Assembly: GCF_022919075.1 (NCBI RefSeq)
Contig: NZ_CP095078.1
Span: 310,001 to 374,000, forward strand
From: Nocardioides sp. W7
GTDB lineage: Bacteria; Actinomycetota; Actinomycetes; Propionibacteriales; Nocardioidaceae
Direction of reading: 5' to 3'
DNA length: 64,000 nt
Each line of letters starts with the position of its first letter. The first letter of the stretch is position 1. The position numbers and the translations under genes are program-made. Below are positions 35,701-44,440 of the stretch, in pieces. The notes beneath the pieces were generated by a model that saw only the letters and a program-made list of their open reading frames with translations, did no database searches and was not told where the DNA came from.

Positions 35701-36003
35701 GCGCCGGCGAACAACCTCGTCGAGACGGACGCCGGGAAGCAGGCGAAGCTGTACCTGCCCCGGGGCAAGTGGCTGATCCGCGGCGCCTGGTCGACCGGGC
35801 CCGGCGGCTCGGTCATCGACGTGCTCGCCGGGTCGACCCTGACCCTGCAGCTCGATCCGTTCGTGACGACCACCGGCACGCCGACGCCGTCGGGGGGCCC
35901 GACCAGCCCCTCGTCGTCCCCGACGACGACGGCACCCTCGCCGGACCCCACGACGACCGCGCCCTCGGACCCCGGCACCCCCAGCGCAGTCGTGACGCCG
36001 TGA
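29695..36003 (+). CDS. Giant paralogous membrane protein with very long outside arm (2102 aa)
   Basis: The start is the ATG at 29695 (GGTGGAGG eight bases before), overlapping the previous gene by 8 bp. Two NEW3-like domains occupy residues 1 to about 225 and a span about 235-255 (AFFLLLAIAVWAGAAIVF). A highly acidic linker runs about 265-315 (GEDGEDGGTEDGEDAAGEED). Then about 1700 residues of CarboxypepD_reg and related beta-sandwich repeats (GSLSGRITGPDGKPEGGASI; GLTVNVVDDAGRAVTDATV) follow, and a Ser/Thr/Pro tail. There is no LPxTG signal; the span is the only anchor. The outside arm could reach far beyond the cell wall. Confidence 0.85.
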   Translation: MADDRYDGIEPRPLVGVAPQIGTAAAVPTTLRVAVTNAAAQPRVLSVAAVGLDASWTTGPQRTGVLAPGGSAVVEIRLSPPLGTLPAHYPLVVAAQPLDPETGQPTSPVTGTAESVLVVNPRSQLSLDVKPAAVTLIGARRFAVELHNSGAVTAEVKLELKSSTHVSFHLQRDVVRVKPSETVTVRARARARRPTMVGPRSVHSFTVSARGSETVRHVDGQIIQRSLIGPTGVKAFFLLLAIAVWAGAAIVFIPALAERVQTSSEESAAAESPGGEDAESEGADAAAGEDGEDGGTEDGEDAAGEEDAAGEKKEGLQLSGTVAGESPEGVSVQLEPTSLVNEKAQGGTGVGVEDAVLDGTGMRLASAFLRSAPERAVAERSVQTSQDGSWAFPSVPTPGYYLVSFTKPGYQTQRFVVDSSSEAAGEPLEFDLKSGEGSLSGRITGPDGKPEGGASITITDGTNTAVTNSNSKGDIGAWSIEGLSTPSTYVVTATKHNMSSEARVVPLGAGGSATASLKLVSGVALLTGSVEASGLGGRSAGVGGITITVSDGKGDVRTATTLTQDPRGSYSMPSLPAPGTYSVTASGAGYQPQTKALTLKKGKATATLDFDLNPSTGHLSGRVLATDADGVTRGWPNTGLTLSNPDHTYKTMSTEATRPGDESGSGSYEFAGVTPGSYVLTASYFGKKTLHQNVEVKTGPSKSWTLRLENDGSDGLTASSTIEGSVLDAVTQLPVPDNICALAGSVPDCLTATVNQPKVPSTTPETYDTFTTSFAPGENYTLPDPEDNADAFLRPGLHTVTVRVPGYEVGTVDVELGVETAAIAPLAQLFPAPTVSGLVTASYDGTHPTSCVWVVPGNLGSAQLEDQLGSCKAAQTASPPRCTTSSYPFLNEGVPSNAWCAASVPDGSDGSTGADGAYSVQVPTVGDYTVWAQPLNPEYAASEPRYVNLGRGETETANLTLARYGEITLQVLQPGPDDDKLMAVVDGTEVEVTVGARRVTTEVTTTGGVARVTGLLPNVQYTVKAETDLVDGEAPDDVTLATVSGTTSGLAAGMNQATPAKLRLIQPMEGITGRVTTSLDDAAPGADSLVGAKATLKLARTYDAADAPVYPVPAAELTTDARGCFAVSAIQAGPNPERRDACKGDGLGDRSWPTGSIANRDIATSRVQQITVSADGYVSQTYENHPFSSIALTSFKLDPAPTAFPATSAIGYTPVPTNPQPTDGPDWSQVAVKVTGKPSKAGTITVGLTGTGTDRTLTWSDSKLAPGQVLPGTYTVDVETPADYAPVVGAKVVCPVGGGACSWTMYGDAATTTPKLKKRGSLKIEVRGQLYPSGSDPLKEEGISVTYGAGASSPADDTDATGVALFPGLVPVIQDNPPFTVADVAGYAPGSTANGTLALSCIKPGTTDTSTGTQVVIAPGLVTTCTLTLTKKLSTVAGTLVGLMRAEDSTETPQTGQSNEENLGNVTVTLDKCTDVSCTGTSTGSGWPMTRVTSLGNTNDPTTGGAFRFAATTSELGPGTYLVRVQPGDLPAGYQSPSDANRTVVTLAQGQDRTDLTVNLYAASVGLTVNVVDDAGRAVTDATVYLHRRAVTSPGVEADQHMATNTAGAYRFTAVVPGWTTVWIKAPGIGDGKRVLVRTNSTGQSETVTVNRPRGGATGLVTTIESSSTVPLPGATVTLTCPTSGPTPGRPPVAYCRDAEPAVDIEGEPLERTTDEQGGYTFADVAVGTYVATYHKRGYGSTPQTVVVITAAGGDDVQDPVSLEGKWQQVKMSLTSADTSTDLSDALGGLKVRLVGLNGTPSAGTADVTGSGGTFTAGFSRVRWGCYRVEFDRPTTWQGAIVGPATPPTPTPTGPCAGADLVIADDSTGTVTTLSYSLRSGRLPWKFTREAQLVQTLPAVTLTLTPETGDPIVVTGATTGNSRFVPPGSYAVTAAVPAGDAAYWQITAPTARVTVPDGSAAATPASIHFKEVLFEVTVTVPSLTGTEQAQIRYSSGAGQTATAPANNLVETDAGKQAKLYLPRGKWLIRGAWSTGPGGSVIDVLAGSTLTLQLDPFVTTTGTPTPSGGPTSPSSSPTTTAPSPDPTTTAPSDPGTPSAVVTP

Positions 36004-36031
36004 CCGTGCCCGACGCCCCGGAGGGCATGCT

Positions 36032-39000
36032 GTGACCCGACGCCTCCTCACCCTCGCCCTGGGGGCCGCGCTCCTGGTCGGGGGCGGGCCGGTGACCGCG
36101 CTCCCCGCGAGTGCCGCCGACCCCATCCCGACCTCGACGGAGACCGAGCTGGCGGCCACGCCCGCCACGACGACGCCCGGTGGGTCGGTCACGCTCAGCG
36201 CCGAGGTCGCGAGCACCGCGACCGGGGTGCCCGCCGGGAAGGTCACCTTCCACGCCGCCGGCGACACCGACCTGAGCGACGACGTCGACGTCCAGCTCGC
36301 GAGCGGCGTACCGTCCGCCAACGCGGTCACGGTCACGACGTCGGTCACCGCTCCGGCGGCGGCGGGCGACCACGAGTACCTCGCGACCTTCGTCCCCGCG
36401 GACCCGACCCTCTGGGTCGGCAGCAGCAAGACCGTCACCGTCGGCGTGCGGCGTGCGGCCGACGTGACCCTGACCGCCGACGCGACCAGCGTGATCGCGC
36501 GGGAGGACCTGACGCTGACCGCCACGGTCGACAGCGGCGGGAACGGGGTGCCGACGGGTTCCGTCCTCGTCCTGCGGGACGGGGACACCGGGCCCGGTCA
36601 GCGCTTCGACCTCGACGACGCCGACCACGGCACGGACTCGGCGACCTTCACCGCGACGGTCCGGCCGCCCGTCGCCGGCCCAGTCACCTACACCGCGACC
36701 TACGAGCCCGCGACCGGCTCCCCGCTGCTCACCGACCAGGCGAGCGTCGGGGCCACCGTCACCGCGCGCGCCTACACGCCGGCCTTCTCCTTCGACCCCG
36801 GACCGGCCGTCGTGGGCGCGACCAGCACCGTGACCGTCTCGGCCACCGACGACGAGGACCAGTCCGCCGTCGAAGCCGACCCGGCCGCGACCACCCTGAC
36901 CGTCGGCGGCGCGCCGGTGGTCCTCTCGCTGGTCGGCGGCGAGCTGACCGGCAGCTACCAGCCGACCCAGCCCGGTGATCCCGCGGTCGCCCTGTCCTTC
37001 GCCCCGGCCAGCGGCGCCTACGCGGTGGAATCCGCCACCGGCACGGTCGCGGTCCGCCGCGGCACCACGACCACCCTGTCGTCCCCGACCTCGAGCCCGC
37101 GGGTCGAGGACCAGCTGACCTTCACCGCCACCGTGTCCACCTCCGGACACGGCGTGCCGACCGGCACCGTGCGGCTGATGCGCGTCGTCGACCCCGCGCC
37201 GCCGGGCGGGCCGCTCACCGAGACCGTCGTGGCGAGTGCGTTGCTCAGCGCCAACACGGCGCCGGGCGCCCACTCCGACGCGGTGACGATCACCATCCCC
37301 ACCACCGACACCGACGTCAGCGACTACGTCGCGCGGTACCTGCCCGACAGCACCGCCGCGGCGACCTTCGTCGGCAGCGACTCCGCGCCCGCGTCCCGGA
37401 TCAACCCCGTCCTGCGCAGCGTCGACCTGAGCGTCGCCGTGGCCGCCACCCTCCCGACCGTCGGCGCGCTCACCACGGTCACCGTGACCGCCGAGGACCG
37501 GGACAACGGCCAGCCGGTCGCCCCGACCAGCAGCACCCTCACGATCGGTGGCGACACGGTCCCCCTGACCTGGGGCACCGGAGCCGCGAAGGGCACCGCC
37601 ACCGGCCCTTGGACCCCGAGCGCCGGCGGCCAGCGAGCCGTCGCGCTCGGCTTCCGGCCGGCCGGAGCGTCGTACGACACCGCGACGACGCTGACCCCGA
37701 CCATCGCCGCCGTGCGCGTCGCGGACCGGACCACGACTGTCCTCGACGTCCCCGCCAACCCCCTGATCGGGGACCCGGTGACGCTCACCGCCACCGTGCG
37801 CGCCCGCGAGGGGTCGGTCACGCCGACCGGCCAGGTCTCGTTCACCGCCAACGGCGGCTCCCCCGTGCTGCGGAGCCTCGTCGCCAGCGACACCGACGGG
37901 GAGGCGACCGCCGAGTACACCTTCACCCCCGGCTCGAACGCCGCGCTCGCCTTCGCCGCCGCCTACGTCCCGGCCACCGGTCCCCAGCTCCACGCCTCCA
38001 GCAGCATCCCGTCCGCCCCCGCCACCACGCTCACGCCCCGCAAGCGCATCCTGGAGGTCGACGTGGCCTCCGCCGACCACCTGGTCAACACCGACAAGGT
38101 GGTCACGGTCACTGTGCGGGACAAGGACGACCACGACCGCGCCTTCACGATCGCCTCCGGATCGCTCACCCCCGGTGGCACGGCCGCCCGCGCCATCGCC
38201 TGGGCGGGCAAGGTCGGCACCGCCACCTACCGGCCCGGGACCGTCGGCACGAAGGCGCTCCTGGCGAGCGTCGTCCCCGGCGACACCACGGTCTACGAGA
38301 GCCCCGCGACCGGCTCCGGGAGCCTCGTCGTCAAGGCGAACCAGAACCCGACCGCCTCGGTCCCGTCCGGGATCCACCGGGCCGGCTCCACGGCGACCGT
38401 GACCGTCGCGAACAGCTTCGGCGCCGTCACCATCACCCCGAAGGCCGCGGACGGCACCACGTACTGCTCCGTCAACGGCTCGGTCGTCACGCTGACCCGG
38501 GGCCCCACCTGCACCGTCACCGTCGTGGCCGCCGGCGACGCCACCCACTTCGACAAGACCTTCGACCTCCCGATCACCGTCACCCCGCGGCCGGTCGACG
38601 TGACCGTCACGGTCACGCCGGTGAAGTCCCCCTACGGCACCCGGGTGCGGGTCAGCGCGAAGGCGGTCGAGACCGGCAGCAGCACCGCGCTGGGCGGCAC
38701 CGGTCAGGTATTCCTCCACACCGACAACCCGGCCGCCAAGGTCCTCGCCGGCGACTACGAGTACGGCGGACCGGACCTCGTCATCTCCGACGTCGGCGAC
38801 CTGCTCGACGCCGACGCGTACGTCGCCACCGTCACCTACGTGCCGCCGACGGCGTTGACCGGCGTCCTCGGGACGACCCAGGACACCGCCGCCTTCACCG
38901 TCGACCAGACGACCCAGGAGGTCGCGTTCAGGGACCCGACGGCGTCGTACGTCGACGAGGTCTGGGAGGACGTGGCGGGCAACACCACCGTTTCCAGCGC

Positions 39001-42000
39001 GAGCGTGAACCTCTCCGTCGTCACGCCGGTCGGCACTCCCGCGGGCCAGGAGGTCTGCCGGGTCGAGAACGCCACCGACGTGAAGTTCCTGCGGCCGGGT
39101 TCCTGCACCGTCCGGGCGGTCGCCCCGGCGAGCAACAACTACTTGGAGCGCACGGTCTCGGAGACGGTCACGGTCGCCCGGCGGCCCCTGTTGGTCTCGA
39201 CGGCCGCGACCAACGTGACCACGAGCGGCGACAGCCCCCGCTACGGCGACGACCTGCTCGTCCGGGTCACCCTCACCGACCAGCTGAGCTCGTCGAGCAC
39301 CGTCCCGGTCAACGGCGTCGGCACCATCCGGATCGGGGGGTACGACGACCCCTCCGCCGTCCTGGTGACGGGCAGGTTCACCAACGGCGTCGCCGACCGG
39401 CCGTTCCGGGCGACGGCCATCGGGACGCACCGGGTCTCGGTCACCTTCACCCCCGACGCCGTCGGCGGCGTCGACCGGTTCCGGCCCGTCGTCGCGACCG
39501 ACCCGGTCCTCCCGCAGGCCACCTTCACGGTCGAGCGCGGCTTCCAGCGGATCCTGTGGCACGGCCAGCGCGGCGACCTCACGGCGTTCCAGGACTCGGC
39601 GTACGTCGACGAGCCCTGGGACCCGCAGGTGACCGGGGGGCCGTCCGGCGAGCCGGTCGTCCTGACACCCGTCAACACGGCCGTCTGCAAGGTCGTCGCC
39701 GGCAAGGTCGTCGTCGTCCGGGCCGTCGCCGCCGAGACCTGCCAGGTCACGGCGACGCAGGACGGCGGCGACTTCCACCACGACGCCGACGTCAGCCGTG
39801 CGGTGCTCACCACCCGGCTCCGGCCGGTGACCGCGGTCATCGGCGTGCCCGCCGTCCCGACGTACAACCAGCCGGCCGAGCTCACCGTCACCGCGACCGA
39901 CACCCGTCTCCCGGGCCCGGTGCCGAACGCCCCCGTCCCCGGCAGCAACCCCGTCGTCCAGCGCTCCGGCACCGGCGAGCTGACCGTCTGGCTGGGCGGC
40001 ACGCTCGCGAAGACCCTCCCGCTCACCTACGTGGCGGGCGTGGCGACCACGGCCGGCTTCACGCCGCCCGAAGCGAAGACCTACACGCTCCGGGCCACCT
40101 TCGTCCCGACCCGGGTCCAGGTGTACGACGTCGCCGCGATCCCGGACGTCCCGCTCGTCGTCCAGGTCGCCCCGCAGGTGATCCGGCTCGCCGATCCACC
40201 GGAAGACCCGAACGTCGACACCACCTGGGACCCGGCGCCGCAGCGCGGCGCCTCCGGCAACCCGGTCACCATGGTCGTCACCACGCCGGACGTCTGCGAG
40301 AAGGTCCGGCCCGCCGGGACCCCGATCCCGACCCCGGATCTCGAGGTGCTGCCGGTCCGCTTCACGAAGGTCAGCCAGAACTGCGAGCTGACCTTCGGCC
40401 AGGCCGGCAACGAGTTCTACGCCGCCGCCGACCCGACCCCGAGGACGATCCTCGTCGAGCGCCGCAAGGTCGACCTCAAGGTCACCGGGCCCGGCGACTC
40501 CCTGAACTTCGAGAGCCGGATCGAGATCGACCTCGCCGCCACAGCCCGGCGGGCGCCAAATGCGCTGGTCCCGGGCAGCACGGAGGTGATGGTCACCGAC
40601 CTCACCGTCCCCGGCACGCCCACCGCACCGAGCTCCGTCGGCGAGCTCACCGTCGACGAGGTGAACGGCACGGCCGAGCTGGTCTTCCCCGAGAAGACCC
40701 TCAAGGCAGGCACGTACTCCGTCACCTTCACCTTCCAGCCCGGTGACCAGACCAACTGGGAGCCGAAGACGGCCGCCCCGGTGACGTTCACGGTCGCGCT
40801 GGCGACGCAGACCGTCGAGCTGATCGGGAACGTGCCGACCCTGAACCAGGTCTCGAAGAAGTGGACGCCGCCGTTCAAGCGGCCCTCCTCGCTGGGGACG
40901 GTGATGCTCTCCGCCGGCGACGTGACCCACCCGACCTGGCTTTCGGACTACACCCGGATCTCCGAGGAGACGCGCCCGACGACCACCTGCGCCACGAAGG
41001 ACACCGCGCACACGCCGCAGGTCCCGGAGCCGGACACGATCCACGACACGGTCGTCTTCCAGGCCGACGGCCCTTGCGAGGTCCTGGCCGAGCTGCCGGC
41101 CATCGAGCGCGAGTACTCCGCGTCCCCGGTCGTACGCCTCGACCTCACCGTCACCCGGATCCCCACGACCATCGAGCCCGGCGTACCGACGAAGGGCTCG
41201 GCGGACCCGGCCTGGCCGACCGTCGACGAGGACATCCTCGTCACCGCGATCGCCCGCGGCGATGGCCGCTTCGGCGTCGGCGCCGGGACGTTCGCCCTGT
41301 CGCGGGCCGGGCAGCCGCTCCCTGGCTTCACCGGTGAGTCCCAGGAGTGGTTCGGTGGCGGCAACTTCGCCTCCTTCCGCGCCGAGCTCGCCGGTGACTA
41401 CCGCTTGACCGCCACCTTCCTGCCGACGGACCCGGTGACCTTCTCCGGCGCGACCGAAGTCCGCGACTTCAAGATCGAGGAGGCCAAGCAGCCGATCACC
41501 CCCGCCGAGCAGCCGCCCACGAGCCGCAAGGTGCGCAAGGACTGGACCACCACGGTGACCGGCGGCGCCTCCTCGAACCCGGTGCGGCTGGTGGTCGACA
41601 ACAGCGCGACCACCGGGCTGGACCCGGTGTCGCTGCCGCCGGGCGTCCCGCCCTACGCCTGCCACGCCGAGGGCCTGGTGCTGAAGTTCGAGGGCAAGGG
41701 CACGTGCACGTTCTCCTACGTGCAGGCCGCGGTCCCGGACAAGTACCGCGAGGGCCGGAGCCCGGCGTACGCCATCGACGTGCAGCAGACGGACACCGAC
41801 CTCGTGATCGAGCCCCCGGCCTCCCTCGAGGTCGGCAAGAGGGCCACCGTCGTCGTCCGCGCGAGCGCCGGCGGCTCGCCGGTCCCCGGCACCGGCGCGA
41901 TCGACCTGCGCGACCAGGACGGGGCGATCTCCCTGAGCACCCCCGGCGGGACCTGGGTCAACGGGGTCGGCACCTACGTCTTCACGCCGCGGGTGGCCGG

Positions 42001-44389
42001 GGGCGGGCTGCGGATCGCGGTGGACTTCACGCCCGCGGACCTCCAGGCGTTCACCCGGCGCAGTTCCACGGTGCCGGTCAGCGTCTGGGCCGGCACCCCG
42101 GTGATCGCGCTCGCCACCGACCAGGTCCCGGGTGCCTGGGTGGGCGACGCGTGGACGCCCGGCGCGACGGCCACCAGCGGCGGCACCGTTGCGATCAAGG
42201 TGACGCCCGCGGACGGTCCCTGCACGCGCGTCGGCAGCACCGTCGAGTTCAGGTCGGCCGGCGACTGCACAGTGGCGCTGACGCTGGCCGAGGACAAGGG
42301 CACCGACGACATCGTCGACTGGACCGCCGCCGAGGCGGTCGAGCGGGAGATCACGGTCTCCCGGCACCCGGTCGAGGTCGACGTCGACGTCGTGATCCCC
42401 CCGGCGACGGGCCTGCGCTACGCCGAGGACATCTCGGTCAGCGCGCGGGTCGTCGGTCGCCCGCGCAACTCCACGGCGGTCGCCCGGGTCAAGGGCATGC
42501 TCACGTTCCTCGTCGACGGCGCGGAGGTGCCGGGCGTCGCCCCGGTCGAGGTCGCGGACGACGGCTCCGCGGCTGCGACCATCCGGGTGTTGCGCGGTCC
42601 GGTCGTCGACGGTGTCGACCCGGACCAGCACACCATCGGCGCGCGGTTCACGCCCGCGACCGACTACCTCAATGCCTGGGCGAGTCCCACGGTCCAGGCG
42701 ACGTACCGGGTCGCTCGCACCGTCGAGAGCGTCGTAGCCGACCTGAACCCGCCGCCGGACGGGTTGGTGGTCGGGCAGACGTGGGCGCCCCAGGTGAGCA
42801 CCGCCTCCGGCCGGCCGGTCACCGTCTCGGCGGGACCGGCCACGATCTGCTCCAGCGACGACGACAAGGTGACCATCGACGGCTACACCGGATCCACCAC
42901 CGCGTGCGAAGTCTCGTACACGGTCGCCGGCGACGACGTCTACGCGCCGATCGCGCCCTTCGTCGGAATCCGGCTGCAGCCCTCCCTGCGGCCCGTGACC
43001 GTCGTGCCGACCGCCGAGCAGACCGTCATCGGCGAGCCGGTGCGCGTGACGGCCCAGGTCTCGGCGCCGGCGTACACCCCGCCGGCGGCCGAGACGCACA
43101 CGACCGGCCTCGCCCGGGCCGTGCCCTCCGGCACGGTGACGTTCGAGGTCAGCGGCACTCCCGTCGTTACGCAGACGGTCGCGGTGGACGCGGCGGGTCG
43201 GGCGGTCTTCACGGGCTACCGCCCCGACACCGCGGAGCCGCGGACGGTGACCGCGACGTTCGAGCCCGACCCGAGCGGGCCGAGGACCTACGCGAGCTTC
43301 ACCGACTCCGTGGCCCTGCCCATCGGGCGCATCGGAACGGAGGCCCGGGTGCAGTCGGTGACTCCGACCGAGATCCGGGCGGCGGTGACCCGGCTGGGGA
43401 CGCCCGCCTCGACCCTCGGCGGCACCGTCACGTTCTCGTGGACCGCGCCGGACGGTTCGGGCGCGGTCCAGGTGCTCGGGTCCGCCCCGGTGCTCGGGGG
43501 TGTCGCGCGGCTGGCGAGCCTGCCCCCGCCCACCCAGGACGCGCTCATCACCGCCCGGTACAGCGGCGACCGCGACCACGACCTCAGCTTCGGCAGGTAC
43601 CGGCGCGCGCTGCCGACCCTCACGGCGACGGCCAACCGGTCGGTCAGCGGGTGGCAGACCAAGCCGGTGCGGATCACCTTCGCCTGCGCGTGGCCCAGTC
43701 CCGCGGTCGCGGGCGACTGCCCCGACCCGGTGGACCTCACCACCGACCAGCGCGACCGAACCGTGTCGGCGACGGTGACGACGACCGACGGCGGCACGGC
43801 CTCGGCCGCCGTCACCGACATCAACATCGACCAGACCGCACCGACGATCGGCCTCACCGGCGTCACCGGCGGCCGGCGCTACCTCAGCACCATGCCCGAC
43901 GTGGGCTGCCGCACCTCCGACCAGACCTCGGGGTCCACCTGTCGGGTCCGGCTGTCGCCGGCGGTGGACGAGGACGACCTGTACGCCGGGGAGGTCACCG
44001 CGACCGCTCGGGCGACGGACGCCGCCGGCAACACCAGCACCACGACGACCAGCTTCCAGGTGCTGCAGGCCTGGGTGACCGGGGCCCCCGACGTCTCAGG
44101 CGGCTTCCAGGTCAAGCGGCGCGCCAAGCTGAAGATCGCGGCCCGCACCGAGGGTGCGCAGCCCCAGCTCATGCTGCCCCGGGCCAAGGGCAAGCTCTTC
44201 CCGGGTCCGGTCTTCCGGGCGGTCCGGGTCAACGAGGGCATCGTCAGCTGGGTGGCCACGGTGAAGGTGCCGGCCCGCTACCGGGCCGGGGACCGCTGGA
44301 CCGTCGGCTACCGGCTCTCCGACGCCAAGCGCACCGTCGTCCGGCTCCGCGTCGACGTCGTACGACGGCCCAGCGCCCGGACCCGCTGA
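36032..44389 (+). CDS. Giant secreted Ig-like repeat protein (2785 aa)
   Basis: A Sec signal (RRLLTLALGAALLVGGGP, cleaved after PASA) is followed by some twenty-odd Big_3_5-type Ig repeats, recognisable by recurrent pairs such as GVPAGKVTFHAAG, GVPTGSVLVLRDG, GVPTGTVRLMR and a YTATYEPATG-like strand. Cys-containing modules with a VCRVENA-type pattern alternate in the middle. The C-terminal 150 residues hold an Ig domain (ATARATDAAGNTSTTTTSF) and a basic end (RRPSARTR). There is no membrane span or sortase motif, so attachment is non-covalent or absent. It follows the giant membrane gene by 28 bp (GGAGGGC before the GTG) and is probably co-transcribed with it. Confidence 0.85.
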   Translation: MTRRLLTLALGAALLVGGGPVTALPASAADPIPTSTETELAATPATTTPGGSVTLSAEVASTATGVPAGKVTFHAAGDTDLSDDVDVQLASGVPSANAVTVTTSVTAPAAAGDHEYLATFVPADPTLWVGSSKTVTVGVRRAADVTLTADATSVIAREDLTLTATVDSGGNGVPTGSVLVLRDGDTGPGQRFDLDDADHGTDSATFTATVRPPVAGPVTYTATYEPATGSPLLTDQASVGATVTARAYTPAFSFDPGPAVVGATSTVTVSATDDEDQSAVEADPAATTLTVGGAPVVLSLVGGELTGSYQPTQPGDPAVALSFAPASGAYAVESATGTVAVRRGTTTTLSSPTSSPRVEDQLTFTATVSTSGHGVPTGTVRLMRVVDPAPPGGPLTETVVASALLSANTAPGAHSDAVTITIPTTDTDVSDYVARYLPDSTAAATFVGSDSAPASRINPVLRSVDLSVAVAATLPTVGALTTVTVTAEDRDNGQPVAPTSSTLTIGGDTVPLTWGTGAAKGTATGPWTPSAGGQRAVALGFRPAGASYDTATTLTPTIAAVRVADRTTTVLDVPANPLIGDPVTLTATVRAREGSVTPTGQVSFTANGGSPVLRSLVASDTDGEATAEYTFTPGSNAALAFAAAYVPATGPQLHASSSIPSAPATTLTPRKRILEVDVASADHLVNTDKVVTVTVRDKDDHDRAFTIASGSLTPGGTAARAIAWAGKVGTATYRPGTVGTKALLASVVPGDTTVYESPATGSGSLVVKANQNPTASVPSGIHRAGSTATVTVANSFGAVTITPKAADGTTYCSVNGSVVTLTRGPTCTVTVVAAGDATHFDKTFDLPITVTPRPVDVTVTVTPVKSPYGTRVRVSAKAVETGSSTALGGTGQVFLHTDNPAAKVLAGDYEYGGPDLVISDVGDLLDADAYVATVTYVPPTALTGVLGTTQDTAAFTVDQTTQEVAFRDPTASYVDEVWEDVAGNTTVSSASVNLSVVTPVGTPAGQEVCRVENATDVKFLRPGSCTVRAVAPASNNYLERTVSETVTVARRPLLVSTAATNVTTSGDSPRYGDDLLVRVTLTDQLSSSSTVPVNGVGTIRIGGYDDPSAVLVTGRFTNGVADRPFRATAIGTHRVSVTFTPDAVGGVDRFRPVVATDPVLPQATFTVERGFQRILWHGQRGDLTAFQDSAYVDEPWDPQVTGGPSGEPVVLTPVNTAVCKVVAGKVVVVRAVAAETCQVTATQDGGDFHHDADVSRAVLTTRLRPVTAVIGVPAVPTYNQPAELTVTATDTRLPGPVPNAPVPGSNPVVQRSGTGELTVWLGGTLAKTLPLTYVAGVATTAGFTPPEAKTYTLRATFVPTRVQVYDVAAIPDVPLVVQVAPQVIRLADPPEDPNVDTTWDPAPQRGASGNPVTMVVTTPDVCEKVRPAGTPIPTPDLEVLPVRFTKVSQNCELTFGQAGNEFYAAADPTPRTILVERRKVDLKVTGPGDSLNFESRIEIDLAATARRAPNALVPGSTEVMVTDLTVPGTPTAPSSVGELTVDEVNGTAELVFPEKTLKAGTYSVTFTFQPGDQTNWEPKTAAPVTFTVALATQTVELIGNVPTLNQVSKKWTPPFKRPSSLGTVMLSAGDVTHPTWLSDYTRISEETRPTTTCATKDTAHTPQVPEPDTIHDTVVFQADGPCEVLAELPAIEREYSASPVVRLDLTVTRIPTTIEPGVPTKGSADPAWPTVDEDILVTAIARGDGRFGVGAGTFALSRAGQPLPGFTGESQEWFGGGNFASFRAELAGDYRLTATFLPTDPVTFSGATEVRDFKIEEAKQPITPAEQPPTSRKVRKDWTTTVTGGASSNPVRLVVDNSATTGLDPVSLPPGVPPYACHAEGLVLKFEGKGTCTFSYVQAAVPDKYREGRSPAYAIDVQQTDTDLVIEPPASLEVGKRATVVVRASAGGSPVPGTGAIDLRDQDGAISLSTPGGTWVNGVGTYVFTPRVAGGGLRIAVDFTPADLQAFTRRSSTVPVSVWAGTPVIALATDQVPGAWVGDAWTPGATATSGGTVAIKVTPADGPCTRVGSTVEFRSAGDCTVALTLAEDKGTDDIVDWTAAEAVEREITVSRHPVEVDVDVVIPPATGLRYAEDISVSARVVGRPRNSTAVARVKGMLTFLVDGAEVPGVAPVEVADDGSAAATIRVLRGPVVDGVDPDQHTIGARFTPATDYLNAWASPTVQATYRVARTVESVVADLNPPPDGLVVGQTWAPQVSTASGRPVTVSAGPATICSSDDDKVTIDGYTGSTTACEVSYTVAGDDVYAPIAPFVGIRLQPSLRPVTVVPTAEQTVIGEPVRVTAQVSAPAYTPPAAETHTTGLARAVPSGTVTFEVSGTPVVTQTVAVDAAGRAVFTGYRPDTAEPRTVTATFEPDPSGPRTYASFTDSVALPIGRIGTEARVQSVTPTEIRAAVTRLGTPASTLGGTVTFSWTAPDGSGAVQVLGSAPVLGGVARLASLPPPTQDALITARYSGDRDHDLSFGRYRRALPTLTATANRSVSGWQTKPVRITFACAWPSPAVAGDCPDPVDLTTDQRDRTVSATVTTTDGGTASAAVTDINIDQTAPTIGLTGVTGGRRYLSTMPDVGCRTSDQTSGSTCRVRLSPAVDEDDLYAGEVTATARATDAAGNTSTTTTSFQVLQAWVTGAPDVSGGFQVKRRAKLKIAARTEGAQPQLMLPRAKGKLFPGPVFRAVRVNEGIVSWVATVKVPARYRAGDRWTVGYRLSDAKRTVVRLRVDVVRRPSARTR

Positions 44390-44404
44390 CGCGGACCGGT
44401 CCGG

Positions 44405-44422
44405 CCGCGACCCAGGTCGCGG
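44405..44422. terminator. Hairpin between convergent genes
   Basis: ccgcgacc and ggtcgcgg pair around ca. It lies in the 51-bp gap between the giant Ig-like gene and the 93-residue gene; probably bidirectional. Confidence 0.5.
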
Positions 44423-44440
44423 TCGCGGTGGGCCGGGCGG

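Noticed and set aside
29602-43579. Very long minus-strand open frames (about 2300 and 2600 codons) opposite the giant repeat genes
   Set aside because: Composition is His/Arg/Gly-rich nonsense typical of antisense frames in high-GC genes; the plus-strand proteins have clear signal peptide, span and repeat domains.
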